Assembly (NCBI RefSeq): GCF_902506165.1
Contig: NZ_LR733817.1
Span: forward strand, 3,519,937 to 3,583,936
Reading direction: 5' to 3'
From: Bosea sp. 29B
Lineage (GTDB): Bacteria; Pseudomonadota; Alphaproteobacteria; Rhizobiales; Beijerinckiaceae
Length of the DNA: 64,000 nucleotides
In this document: one piece after another, positions 8,293-16,515 of the stretch
How the letters are laid out: every line of letters begins with the position of its first letter
Position numbering within the stretch: position 1 is the stretch's first letter
The notes under the pieces: model-generated
What the model was told of the DNA's origin: nothing
What the model saw: only the letters and a program-made list of their open reading frames with translations
Databases searched by the model: none
Position numbers and translations under genes: made by a program

Positions 8293-9633
8293 CTAGTTCG
8301 CCACAGCCCGGATCACCCGCTTGAGCTTGCCGATCAACTCGTCGACCTGGCTCTCCGTGATGATCAGCGGCGGCGAGAAGGCGATCGTGTCGGCGGCGGT
8401 ACGGACCATCAGGCCCTCTTCGCGGAACAAGCGATCCATCGCCTCGAAGGCGCGCTTGCCGACACCATCAGCCCGTGGCGCGAGATCGACGGCGCCGACC
8501 AGGCCGAGCGTGCGGATGTCGACTACGTTCGGCTCGCCCTTCAGGCTCATCACCGCATCGGCCCAGCTATCCTCCATCGCCCGAGCGCGCTCGAACAGGC
8601 CCTCCTCGCGATAGATGTCGAGCGCTGCCAGCGAGGCCGCCGCCGCCAGCGGGTGGCCGGAATAGGTGTAGCCGTGGAACAGCTCGATGACGTTGTCGGG
8701 GCCGTTCATGAAGGCGTCGTAGATGTGCTTGCGCACGATCACGCCGCCCATCGGCACCGTGCCCGAGGTGACGCCCTTGGCGAAGGTGATCATGTCCGGG
8801 ATGACGCCGTAGCGCTCGGCGGCGAAGGCGAAGCCGAGGCGGCCGAAGCCGGTGATGACCTCGTCGAAGATCAGGAGGATGCCGTGCTTGTCGCAGATCT
8901 CACGCAGGCGCTTGAGATAGCCCTTCGGCGGCGGCAGTGCCCCGGTCGAGCCGGCCATCGGCTCGACGATCACGGCGGCGATGGTCGAGGCGTCGTGCAG
9001 GGCGACGACACGCTCGAGATCATCGGCGAAATGCGCGCCGTATTCAGGCTCGCCCTTGCTGAAGGCCTGCTTCTCGCGATCATAGGTGTGGGAGATGTGG
9101 TCGGTGCCGGTGAGCAGCCCGCCGAAGAACTTGCGGTTGTTGACCATGCCGCCGACCGAGATGCCGCCGAAGCCGACGCCGTGATAGCCGCGCTCGCGGC
9201 CGATCAGCCGGGTCTTCGAGCCCTTGCCCGAGACGTTCCAGTAGGCGAGCGCGATCTTTAGCGCCGAATCCGCCGCTTCCGAGCCTGAGCCAGCGAAGAA
9301 GACATGGTCGAGATCGCCCGGCGCCAGCGCCGCGATCCGGGCCGCCGCCGCGAAGACCTTGGGATGGCCGTATTGGAAGGACGGGGCGTAGTCGAGCTCG
9401 CGCGCCTGCGCCTGGATCGCCTGGATGATCGGCTCGCGGGCGTGGCCGGCATTGCAGCACCACAGGCCGGCGGTGCCGTCCATCACCGGCTTGCCCTCGG
9501 GCGTATAGTAGAACATGCCCTCGGCCCGGGCGACCATGCGCGGGTTCTGCTTGAACGACCGGTTCGCCGTGAACGGCATCCAGTAGGCTTCGAGATCGTT
9601 CGGGGAGCTGATGGCGCTCGGCGCAGAGGTCAT
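8293..9633 (-). CDS. class III PLP aminotransferase (omega-amino acid--pyruvate type)
   Basis: This 446-residue fold-type I class III aminotransferase resembles beta-alanine/omega-amino acid:pyruvate transaminases. The N-terminal YWMPFTANRSFKQNPRM and DGTAGLWCCNAGH segments are typical of that group. The PLP-binding Asp257-Glu258 occur in LIFDEVITGFGR, and the Schiff-base lysine is Lys286 in TFAKGVTSG. Such enzymes move an amino group from omega-amino acids or amines to pyruvate. It is the first gene of a probable operon with the serine hydrolase downstream, and it diverges from the membrane TPR gene. The exact amine donor is not determinable from sequence. Confidence 0.92.
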   Translation of the reverse strand: MTSAPSAISSPNDLEAYWMPFTANRSFKQNPRMVARAEGMFYYTPEGKPVMDGTAGLWCCNAGHAREPIIQAIQAQARELDYAPSFQYGHPKVFAAAARIAALAPGDLDHVFFAGSGSEAADSALKIALAYWNVSGKGSKTRLIGRERGYHGVGFGGISVGGMVNNRKFFGGLLTGTDHISHTYDREKQAFSKGEPEYGAHFADDLERVVALHDASTIAAVIVEPMAGSTGALPPPKGYLKRLREICDKHGILLIFDEVITGFGRLGFAFAAERYGVIPDMITFAKGVTSGTVPMGGVIVRKHIYDAFMNGPDNVIELFHGYTYSGHPLAAAASLAALDIYREEGLFERARAMEDSWADAVMSLKGEPNVVDIRTLGLVGAVDLAPRADGVGKRAFEAMDRLFREEGLMVRTAADTIAFSPPLIITESQVDELIGKLKRVIRAVAN

Positions 9634-9727
9634 GATCCGGTCCCGTTTTGGGTTTTAAGGCTTCCTCAACCTAGCAGCGCGGTCGGGGCTGTAAATCCAT
9701 GTCGGCTCGGGGCATGCCTGCGTCCGG

Positions 9728-9811
9728 CGAGCGGCGGCCTGCCGCTCGGGGCAGGTGACGTTACGTCGTTTCTGGCGTAGTCTGAACAAGGGGGTAACAC
9801 TGGACTACGCC
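9728..9811. promoter_or_regulatory. two inverted repeats upstream of the TPR membrane protein
   Basis: Two perfect dyads occur in this leader. CGAGCGGC (9728-9735) pairs with GCCGCTCG (9741-9748) around GGCCT. GGCGTAGTC (9774-9782) pairs with GACTACGCC (9803-9811) with 20 bases between. The second ends 3 bases before the ATG at 9815, so it could be an operator or an RNA fold masking the start. If translation begins at the GTG at 9755, it would instead be coding. Confidence 0.4.
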
Positions 9812-9814
9812 CCA

Positions 9815-11596
9815 ATGACTGTAGGCGTTGCCGGTCGGGACGGAAGCGGGACGATCGCGCCGGAGGATATCCGCGCGCAGCTCGACCGCGTCGTTGCGTC
9901 TGACATCTTTCGCAGCGCGCCGCAGCTGATCGCCTTCCTGAGCTATGTCGTCGAGCAGGCCCTGGCCGGCCGCGCCGCCGAGCTCAAGGGCTATACAATT
10001 GCTGTCGAGGCGTTCGGACGCCCGCCCGAGTTCGACCCGCAATCTGACCCGATCGTGCGCGTCGAGGCGGGGCGCCTGCGCAAGGCGCTCAATCTCTATT
10101 TCGCGGCCGAGGGCGTGCGCGATCCCGTGCGGATCGCGATTCCCGTCGGGGCCTATGTGCCGAGCTTCACGCGGCAGGGCTTCCCGGAGCCCGAGGCTGC
10201 AACCGCAAGCTTCGAGCCTGCGCAGCCCGCAGCAGTCGCTGGCAGGCGATGGCGCGCATGGGCCTATGCGGTTGCCGCGCTGGTTCTGACTGGCGCGATC
10301 GCGTTCACCGCCTGGCATCCGGCCGGGACCGGGCCGGAGCTGGGCGTCGCCGTCTCGAGCGGGGACGTGCAGGCGCCGCGGCCCGCAACCTCCAATGCGC
10401 CCGACCAGTCCGCTTCGGCGCAGCCTCCCGAGCCGGTCGCGGCGCCTGCGAGCCTGCCCGTGATTGCCGTGGTGATCGCCGGAGACATCGTCGATCCCGC
10501 GGTCGAGGATGCGGCGCGGCTGTTCATGCGTCATCTCGTCGACACCATGGCGCGCTTCGACGACCTGCTCGTGGTCAAGACGCCGGGTACGGCGCTGCGG
10601 GCGGAGGAGGGGGCCGATTACATCCTGTCCCTCAATACGTCGCGAGCCGGCGACAAGGTCGAGGGGTTCGTGCGGCTGAGCGCGGCAAGGGATGGGCGTG
10701 TCGTCTGGACCACCTCCGGCTCGCGCAGCCTGGCGGCCGTGAGCGACGGCACGGAACTGCGCCAGCTGGCGCAGAGCGTGGCGATCCGGCTGGCTCAGCC
10801 CTTCGGCATCCTGCATGCCGATCTCAGGCTGGCCACGCTGCCGCCCGGGATCGGCTGCATCTACCAGGCGCTCAATTTTCGGCGGCATATGAGAGCGGAC
10901 GATCATCTCGCCGCACGCAACTGCCTCGATGCGCTGGTCGCGCGCGATCCCGACTTCCATCCGGCCTGGTCGCATCTGGCCTTGCTCACGGCGGATGAAT
11001 ACGCCTCCGGTTTGAACGCGCGCTCCGGCTCGCCGCTCGACCGGGCCCTTGCCGCCGCGGTCACTGCCGTGAGGCTGGCGCCGGCGAGCGCGCGCGCGCA
11101 TCAGGCCCTGATGGAGGCGCAGTTCCTGCGCGGCATGACCGAGGAAGCGCTCAAATCCGGCCGGGAGGCGATGACGCGCAACCCCTACGATCCCGACATC
11201 ATGGCCGATCTCGGCGCGCGCTACGTCCAGCTCGACCGGGCGGCCGAGGGTTTGCCCTTGCTCGAGCGCGCAGCTGCGCTGAGCAATGGCCGGCCTTCCT
11301 GGTATGATGTCTTCCTCTACTTCGCGGCGTATCTCACCGGCGCGAACAAGCTCGCGGAGAGCCAGGCGTCCCTGATCAAGGCGGAGGAGACGCCGCTCGC
11401 TTTGGTCGCACGTGCCGTGGCGAGCGCCGCCGCGGGTGATCGGGACGGGCTGGAGGAAGCCTTGCGGATGCTGGGCCAGGCCGAGCCGCTCTTTGCTCTC
11501 GATGCGCGGCTCTACCTGACCCGCAAGGGCTTCTCCTCGCCGGTCATCGACCGCATCCTGGCCGCGATCGGCCAAGCCGGGCTGCAGTTGCGATAG
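9815..11596 (+). CDS. membrane protein with winged-helix-like N-terminus and TPR-like C-terminus
   Basis: This 593-residue protein has an N-terminal cytoplasmic domain (about 1-120), whose motif block DPIVRVEAGRLRKALNLYF is found ahead of TPR or adenylate-cyclase-like modules in alphaproteobacteria. A single membrane helix follows at about 148-167 (AWAYAVAALVLTGAIAFTAW), then a Pro/Ala-rich linker. A periplasmic part of about 400 residues ends in TPR-like helical repeats (about 370-560, for example AVRLAPASARAHQALMEAQFLRG). The fold of the N-terminal domain suggests DNA or nucleotide sensing, but no enzymatic motif is visible. The start is ambiguous: ATG 9815 has no clear ribosome-binding site and GTG 9755 has only a weak one. 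It is divergent from the aminotransferase and followed by the EAL gene on the same strand. Confidence 0.72.
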   Translation: MTVGVAGRDGSGTIAPEDIRAQLDRVVASDIFRSAPQLIAFLSYVVEQALAGRAAELKGYTIAVEAFGRPPEFDPQSDPIVRVEAGRLRKALNLYFAAEGVRDPVRIAIPVGAYVPSFTRQGFPEPEAATASFEPAQPAAVAGRRWRAWAYAVAALVLTGAIAFTAWHPAGTGPELGVAVSSGDVQAPRPATSNAPDQSASAQPPEPVAAPASLPVIAVVIAGDIVDPAVEDAARLFMRHLVDTMARFDDLLVVKTPGTALRAEEGADYILSLNTSRAGDKVEGFVRLSAARDGRVVWTTSGSRSLAAVSDGTELRQLAQSVAIRLAQPFGILHADLRLATLPPGIGCIYQALNFRRHMRADDHLAARNCLDALVARDPDFHPAWSHLALLTADEYASGLNARSGSPLDRALAAAVTAVRLAPASARAHQALMEAQFLRGMTEEALKSGREAMTRNPYDPDIMADLGARYVQLDRAAEGLPLLERAAALSNGRPSWYDVFLYFAAYLTGANKLAESQASLIKAEETPLALVARAVASAAAGDRDGLEEALRMLGQAEPLFALDARLYLTRKGFSSPVIDRILAAIGQAGLQLR

Positions 11597-11741
11597 ACCG
11601 GGAGCAGGGGATACCGGCAAGGTTCGGTCGCGCAATCCGTCGATGGGCCTCGCAGTTGCTGAATCCGGCCGCTATTCTGTGGCTGTCGCAGCTGATTCGT
11701 AGCGTTGCGTTGTCCCTCAACCCCTTGCGCGATTTCAGCCC

Positions 11742-13190
11742 TTGGCTCGCACCCGCCTCAGCGCTCTCTCTCCGGCCGCCAGCGGCGTCGTCGGCTTTTC
11801 GCTGGGCGCCGCCGCGATCCTGCTCCTGCCGGGCAATCTCGCCAATGCGTTGGGATTGCTCAGCGCCGGGCTCGGTTTGGCCGGAGCGTCAGCCTTGGCG
11901 CGCCGCAACACGGCGCGCGAGCGCGAGCAACTGCTCGCGGCGATCGGCGAGGTCAAGGTTCGCCTCGCGACCAACGCCATTCGCGTCGACTCGATGGCCA
12001 AGCGCCTCGATCAAATGCCGATGGGCGAGGCCGACGCCGCGCCGGCCAAGGCGATGCTCCACGAATTGACGGCCGAGGTCGGCCTGCTCGGCGATCTCCT
12101 GCAGCAGGTCGCGACGACATTGGGCGAGCATGACGACCAGCTCAGCCGGATCGAGGGCCGGCTCGCCAACCCACCGCCGCAACCGGCGCGGATTGCAGCG
12201 CTGGTCCCTGAACGTCCCGAGTTCCGCGCTCCCGAGCCTCTGGTCGCGACACGGCAGGACCCGGCCGAGGCGGCGCAGCGCCGCGCCGCCGAGGAGCGCG
12301 CCGCCCTGATCAGCGAAGCTCTGGCGAAGGGGCAGGTGGAGGTCCATCTCCAGCCGATCGTCAGCCTGCCGCAGCGCCGGACGCGGGGATATGAAGCGCT
12401 CGTCCGGCTGAGGCTCGACGAGAAGACGCTGCTGCTCCCTTCCGAATTCCTGACCACGGTCGAGGGTCGCGGCTTCGGCCCGACGCTCGATGCGCTCGTG
12501 CTGACGCGCGCCCTCGCCATCGCCCGTCATCTCGGCAGCAAGCCGGGCGAGCTCTTCGTCTCCTGCAATTTCAGCGCGGCGACCTGGGGCTCGTCGCGCG
12601 CCTTGGCGGCGTTGTCGCGCATCCTGGAAAAATACCACGACCACATTGGCAATCTCGTCATCGAGGTGCCGCAGCGCGTCTTCCGGGCGCTGGAGCCGGC
12701 GAGCCTCGGTCTGCTCGGCGCCATGTCGGCCAATGGCGTGCGCTTCGCGCTCGACCATGTTGCCGATCTGCGCTTCGATCCGGTCTCGCTGCATGATCGC
12801 GGCGTGCGCTTCGTCAAGGTCTCGGCGGCGCTGCTGCTGGCCGAGGCGCGCGGTGGCAAGCTCGCCGACATCGCGGCGGGCGACATCGCGGTTCAGCTCG
12901 CGCGCGGCTCGATCCAGCTCGTCGCCGAGGAGGTCGAGGACGATCCGATGGTCGCCGACATGCTCGATCTCGGCATCGCTTTCGGTCAGGGCATCGTCTT
13001 CTCGCCGCCTCGGCCGGTCAGGCCCGAAGTCTTCGCCGAACCACAGTCGGACGCTGGGTCGACACCGGTGCCCGCCGTTGCCATGGCGCCACCGGCCTCC
13101 GCTGAAGTGGTCGAGCACCCTGCCATGGCACCGCCGGCGGCTGTGAAGCGCGTGCCTTTCCGCGATATCCTGCGCCGCGCCACTGCCTGA
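11742..13190 (+). CDS. degenerate EAL-domain protein, membrane anchored
   Basis: This 482-residue protein has a hydrophobic N-terminus (about 14-53, probably two membrane helices), a coiled linker (about 55-185) and an EAL-type c-di-GMP phosphodiesterase domain (about 190-430). By spacing with known EAL enzymes, the residues retained are Glu218 (in YEALVRL), Asn276, Glu308, Asp338, Lys359, Glu396 and Gln416. The second Asp of the DDFG loop is replaced: the sequence reads LDHVAD, giving His339. That residue is a metal ligand, so catalysis is probably weak or lost and c-di-GMP sensing is possible. The C-terminal 60 residues are Pro/Ala-rich. Translation seems to start at the TTG at 11742; no ATG gives the membrane segment. 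Confidence 0.82.
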   Translation: MARTRLSALSPAASGVVGFSLGAAAILLLPGNLANALGLLSAGLGLAGASALARRNTAREREQLLAAIGEVKVRLATNAIRVDSMAKRLDQMPMGEADAAPAKAMLHELTAEVGLLGDLLQQVATTLGEHDDQLSRIEGRLANPPPQPARIAALVPERPEFRAPEPLVATRQDPAEAAQRRAAEERAALISEALAKGQVEVHLQPIVSLPQRRTRGYEALVRLRLDEKTLLLPSEFLTTVEGRGFGPTLDALVLTRALAIARHLGSKPGELFVSCNFSAATWGSSRALAALSRILEKYHDHIGNLVIEVPQRVFRALEPASLGLLGAMSANGVRFALDHVADLRFDPVSLHDRGVRFVKVSAALLLAEARGGKLADIAAGDIAVQLARGSIQLVAEEVEDDPMVADMLDLGIAFGQGIVFSPPRPVRPEVFAEPQSDAGSTPVPAVAMAPPASAEVVEHPAMAPPAAVKRVPFRDILRRATA

Positions 13191-13272
13191 GAATTCTCTC
13201 ACGGCGGAAGCGCTGGCCTGTGCCGGCGAAGCCGCGTAAACAGGCCGCGCCTGTTCGTGGGAGCTTTCAGCC

Positions 13273-14130
13273 GTGCCGTCATCGACCCGCCTTCTGTCCG
13301 GGGTTGCGCCCGTCATCGGCCAGTACGAGCTCTGCCTCTGCGACATCTGGGGCGTGGTCCATAACGGCGTTGCGCCCTTCGTTGCCGCTTGCGATGCCTT
13401 GGCCCGGATGCGCGCTGGCGGCGTCACTGTCGTGCTGGTCTCGAACGCACCGCGCCCGCGCTCGGAGATCGCCGTCCAGCTCGGCAAGCTCGGCGTGCCC
13501 GGCGACGCCTTCGACGCGATCGTCACCTCCGGCGACGTCGCGCGCGATCTGATCGCCCACCGCGCCGGCGAGCCGCTCTATCATCTTGGCCCGTCCCGCG
13601 ACCTGCCGCTGATGGCAGGGCTCGACGCGCCGCGCGTCGGCTCTGCTGAGGCGCATTACGTCCTGTGCACTGGCCTGTTCAACGATGAGACGGAGACGGC
13701 CGAGAGCTATGCCGAACAGCTTGCGGATTTCGCTCGCCGCGGTCTGACGCTGATCTGCGCCAATCCGGACCTCGTCGTCGATCGTGGCGGACGCATCGTG
13801 CCCTGCGCCGGCTCGCTCGCCGTCGCCTATGAGAAGCTCGGCGGCGAGGCGATCTATGCCGGCAAGCCGCATGCGCCGATCTATGACCTCGCCATCCGCA
13901 TCGGCCAGGAACTGCGCGGCGAAACGGTCGAGAAAGCGCGCATCCTGGCGATCGGCGATGCGATCCGCACCGACATCGCCGGCGCTGCGCAATATGGCCT
14001 GGCTTCGCTGATGTGCGTCGCCGGCATCCATGCCGGCGAGATGGCGGGCTTGTCGGAGGAGGCGCTGCAGGGCTGGTTCGGCCGGCAGAGCCATCGGCCC
14101 GACTACGCCATGCCGCATCTGGCCTGGTGA
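13273..14130 (+). CDS. HAD-superfamily hydrolase, TIGR01459-like (subclass IIA)
   Basis: This 285-residue HAD hydrolase has the nucleophile motif CDIWGVVHNG (Asp24). As in the TIGR01459/NagD-like group, the second Asp of DxD is replaced by Trp. Motif II-like Ser occurs in VLVSNAPRPR. A Lys in GKPHAPIYDLA and the acidic GDAIRTDIAGA complete the active site. The GTG at 13273 follows GGGAG at good distance. The family is found upstream of ribF in many Hyphomicrobiales; the physiological phosphate ester is unknown. It is convergent with the CheY-like gene, 22 bp away. Confidence 0.88.
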   Translation: MPSSTRLLSGVAPVIGQYELCLCDIWGVVHNGVAPFVAACDALARMRAGGVTVVLVSNAPRPRSEIAVQLGKLGVPGDAFDAIVTSGDVARDLIAHRAGEPLYHLGPSRDLPLMAGLDAPRVGSAEAHYVLCTGLFNDETETAESYAEQLADFARRGLTLICANPDLVVDRGGRIVPCAGSLAVAYEKLGGEAIYAGKPHAPIYDLAIRIGQELRGETVEKARILAIGDAIRTDIAGAAQYGLASLMCVAGIHAGEMAGLSEEALQGWFGRQSHRPDYAMPHLAW

Positions 14131-14152
14131 GGCGAGCGGTGCAGCCGAAAAC

Positions 14153-14536
14153 TCACGCCGCGCAGGCGGCCTCGATCTTCGATTTCAGCGTCTGCGCGTT
14201 GAACGGCTTGACGATGTAGTTGTTCACGCCGGCCTTCTTGGCGGCGATGACGTTCTCGGTCTTCGATTCCGCCGTGACCATGATGAACGGCGTCTCGGAA
14301 ATCGCGTCCTCGTTGCGAACCTGGCGGAGCAGTTCGTAGCCGGTCATCGGCTCCATGTTCCAGTCCGAGATCACCAGCCCGTATTTCTTGTCGCGCATCT
14401 TGGCGATCGCGGCATTGCCGTCGGAGGCGTCGTCGACATTCTCGAAGCCGAGCTGCTTCAGGAGGTTGCGGATGATCCGCACCATCGTCTGATAGTCGTC
14501 CACCACCAGGATCGGCATTGACGGGTCGACAGCCAT
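14153..14536 (-). CDS. CheY-like single-domain response regulator
   Basis: This 127-residue receiver-only protein carries the acidic pair Asp13-Asp14, phospho-acceptor Asp58 (VISDWNM), switch Thr88 and Lys110 (IVKPF). No output domain follows. The sequence is very close to chemotaxis CheY proteins of rhizobia, which bind FliM at the flagellar motor or act as phosphate sinks. No chemotaxis histidine kinase or motor gene is in the window; a chemoreceptor gene is about 39 kb away. GGAG lies upstream of the start. The gene is divergent from the MaoC gene across a 280-bp gap. Confidence 0.9.
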   Translation of the reverse strand: MAVDPSMPILVVDDYQTMVRIIRNLLKQLGFENVDDASDGNAAIAKMRDKKYGLVISDWNMEPMTGYELLRQVRNEDAISETPFIMVTAESKTENVIAAKKAGVNNYIVKPFNAQTLKSKIEAACAA

Positions 14537-14816
14537 GACGGCGCTCCAATCCAGTAGTCAGCAGGGCCCAACGGCGCCAGCGCGGGGCCGCTCTCGCAGA
14601 GCAGCGACCTTGGGTCAATTGTGATAGGCGCTCGGCGTTTCAAAGCCGTTAACCCGGTCGCTGAGTGACCTTGCGGCATACGACCTTCGGGGGATGCCGG
14701 AACAAGGCAACAGGCACCAAAGTTCAATGGTGCGGTGCAGCGAGGTGTGAGAGGCTGCCTGCTCGATTCCGGATTCAGACGGCCTTGGGCCGTGCTGCAG
14801 TTGCGAGAGCCGACCG

Positions 14817-15260
14817 ATGATGGCGAGCACGCTCTATCAAGTCCATGCCTTCGAGGATCTGGTCGTCGGCCAGCGCGAAAGCCTGATGCGCACCGTCATG
14901 GAGCGTGACATCTCGCTCTTCGCCGACCTCTCGGGCGATGCCAATCCGATCCATCTCTGCGACCGCTATGCCGCCTCGACCAAGTTCGGCCAGCGCATCG
15001 CCCATGGCATGCTGACGGCGAGCCTGGTCTCGGCCCTGCTCGGCACGCGCCTGCCGGGGCCGGGCGCCGTCTATCTCTCGCAGACGCTCAACTTCCTGGC
15101 GCCGGTGAAGATCGGCGACGTCGTCACCGCCCGCGTCGAAGTGGTCGAGCTCGTGCCGGAGCGCCGCCGCGCCCGGTTGTTCTGTGAGTGCCTGGTCGAC
15201 GGCAAGGCGGTGCTGGAAGGCGAAGCCTGGGTGGCGCTGCCGCGCGCGGCGCAAGCCTGA
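14817..15260 (+). CDS. MaoC-like (R)-specific enoyl-CoA hydratase
   Basis: This 147-residue single hot-dog-fold protein has the hydratase-2 motif: DLSGDANPIHLCDRYAAST followed by FGQRIAHGMLTASLVSALLG. Asp and His of the NPIH segment are the usual catalytic pair. PhaJ-like members hydrate trans-2-enoyl-CoA to (R)-3-hydroxyacyl-CoA and can feed polyhydroxyalkanoate synthesis; other members act in fatty-acid metabolism. GAGAG precedes the ATG; a second ATG follows immediately. It lies just upstream of ribF on the same strand, separated by about 80 bp. Confidence 0.85.
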   Translation: MMASTLYQVHAFEDLVVGQRESLMRTVMERDISLFADLSGDANPIHLCDRYAASTKFGQRIAHGMLTASLVSALLGTRLPGPGAVYLSQTLNFLAPVKIGDVVTARVEVVELVPERRRARLFCECLVDGKAVLEGEAWVALPRAAQA

Positions 15261-15337
15261 ACCGGCCTTGACGCTTCCCGTCGCTTGGGGCCAAACACGG
15301 CGCTAGCCGGGGCGTCCCGGCGTCGACCTTGCGTTCC

Positions 15338-16321
15338 ATGACCTCATCCCCCGAGGCGGCGCGTTTTCGTGCACTGCCCGCCTTCACCCTCGAACCCGGC
15401 AAGCCGGTGCCGGCCGATCTGCGCGGCCGGGTGCTGGCGCTCGGCAATTTCGACGGCGTCCATCGCGGCCATGCCGAGCTCGCCCGCGTCGCCGGCGAGA
15501 TGGCGGCGCAGCAGGGGACCAGCGCCGCGGCGCTGACTTTCGAGCCGCATCCGCGCACGGTTTTCCGGCCGGAACAGCCGGTGTTCCGGCTGACGCCGGA
15601 GCCGATCAAGGTCGTGCTCCTCGCCAGCCTCGGGCTCAGTCCAAGCTTCGTCGTGCCTTTCGATCGCGTGGTCGCCGCCATTCCAGCCGAGGCCTTCGTC
15701 GATGACCTCCTGCTCGGCCAGCTCGGCGCCGCCGGCCTCGTCTGCGGCTATGATTTCCATTTCGGCAAGGGTCGCACCGGCTCGCCGGAAATGCTGCAGG
15801 CACGCGCCGGCCATGCCGGTATTCCCGTCGCTGTAGTCCCGCCTTTCGCCTTCCAGGGCGAACCGGTCTCCTCGACGCTGGTGCGCACTGCGCTCGAAGC
15901 CGGCGATGTCGGCCATGCCGCGGCGCTGCTTGGCCGTCCCTGGTTCGTGCGCGGCGAGGTCGCCCATGGCGACAAGCGTGGGCGCGATCTCGGCTATCCC
16001 ACTGCCAACATGCATCTCAGCTATGATTGCCGCCTGCACTTCGGCATCTACGCGGTTCGCATGAAGATCGACGGTGCCTGGCATAACGGTGTCGCCAGCT
16101 TCGGCAGCCGGCCGACCTTCGACGACGGCGCGCCAAAACTCGAGACCTTCGTCTTCGACTTTTCGGGCGATCTTTACGGCAAGACGGTCGACGTCGCCTT
16201 CGTCGCCTTCCTGCGCGGTGAGGCGAAATTCGATACGCTCGACGCGCTGATCGTCCAGATGGATGCCGACAGTGCAAGCGCGCGCGGCATCCTGGCGGCG
16301 ACGCCGGCCTTTCTTCCGTGA
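15338..16321 (+). CDS. ribF: bifunctional riboflavin kinase / FAD synthetase
   Basis: This 327-residue protein makes FMN from riboflavin, then FAD from FMN. The N-terminal nucleotidyltransferase domain carries LALGNFDGVHRGHAEL and EPHPRTVFRPEQP. The flavokinase domain begins around residue 190 with GRPWFVRGEVAHGDKRGRDLGYPTAN, the PTAN element being its ATP/Mg site, and includes a FGIYAVR strand. The start is the ATG at 15338; the TTG 9 bases earlier is also in frame. It lies upstream of ileS, an arrangement shared by many proteobacteria (ribF-ileS-lspA). Confidence 0.96.
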   Translation: MTSSPEAARFRALPAFTLEPGKPVPADLRGRVLALGNFDGVHRGHAELARVAGEMAAQQGTSAAALTFEPHPRTVFRPEQPVFRLTPEPIKVVLLASLGLSPSFVVPFDRVVAAIPAEAFVDDLLLGQLGAAGLVCGYDFHFGKGRTGSPEMLQARAGHAGIPVAVVPPFAFQGEPVSSTLVRTALEAGDVGHAAALLGRPWFVRGEVAHGDKRGRDLGYPTANMHLSYDCRLHFGIYAVRMKIDGAWHNGVASFGSRPTFDDGAPKLETFVFDFSGDLYGKTVDVAFVAFLRGEAKFDTLDALIVQMDADSASARGILAATPAFLP

Positions 16322-16515
16322 CCACGCTTTGCTAGAAGCCGCTGATGTCCGCTCTGCACCTCGTTTCGCCCCTGCGAATTACCGGCCCGGCTGCCGCCCT
16401 GCGCTGACCGCGCGGGCGCTTGCGCAGGCCGGGACGACGATCGCTTCCCCGTGACATCTCAAGGATGGGCGCCGCACCGCATGCTGAGCCGCCATCCGCA
16501 CTGCCGAGCCGGATC

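Noticed and set aside
9761..11635. 624-residue minus-strand frame opposite the TPR protein
   Set aside because: Arg/Gly-rich shadow without recognisable domains; the plus frame has TPR-like repeats and a membrane helix.
14537..14816. 280-bp gap between CheY-like and MaoC genes as a candidate small RNA
   Set aside because: Only a weak GCACCA/TGGTGC hairpin and scattered GANTC sites are seen; no terminator-like T-run supports an RNA gene.
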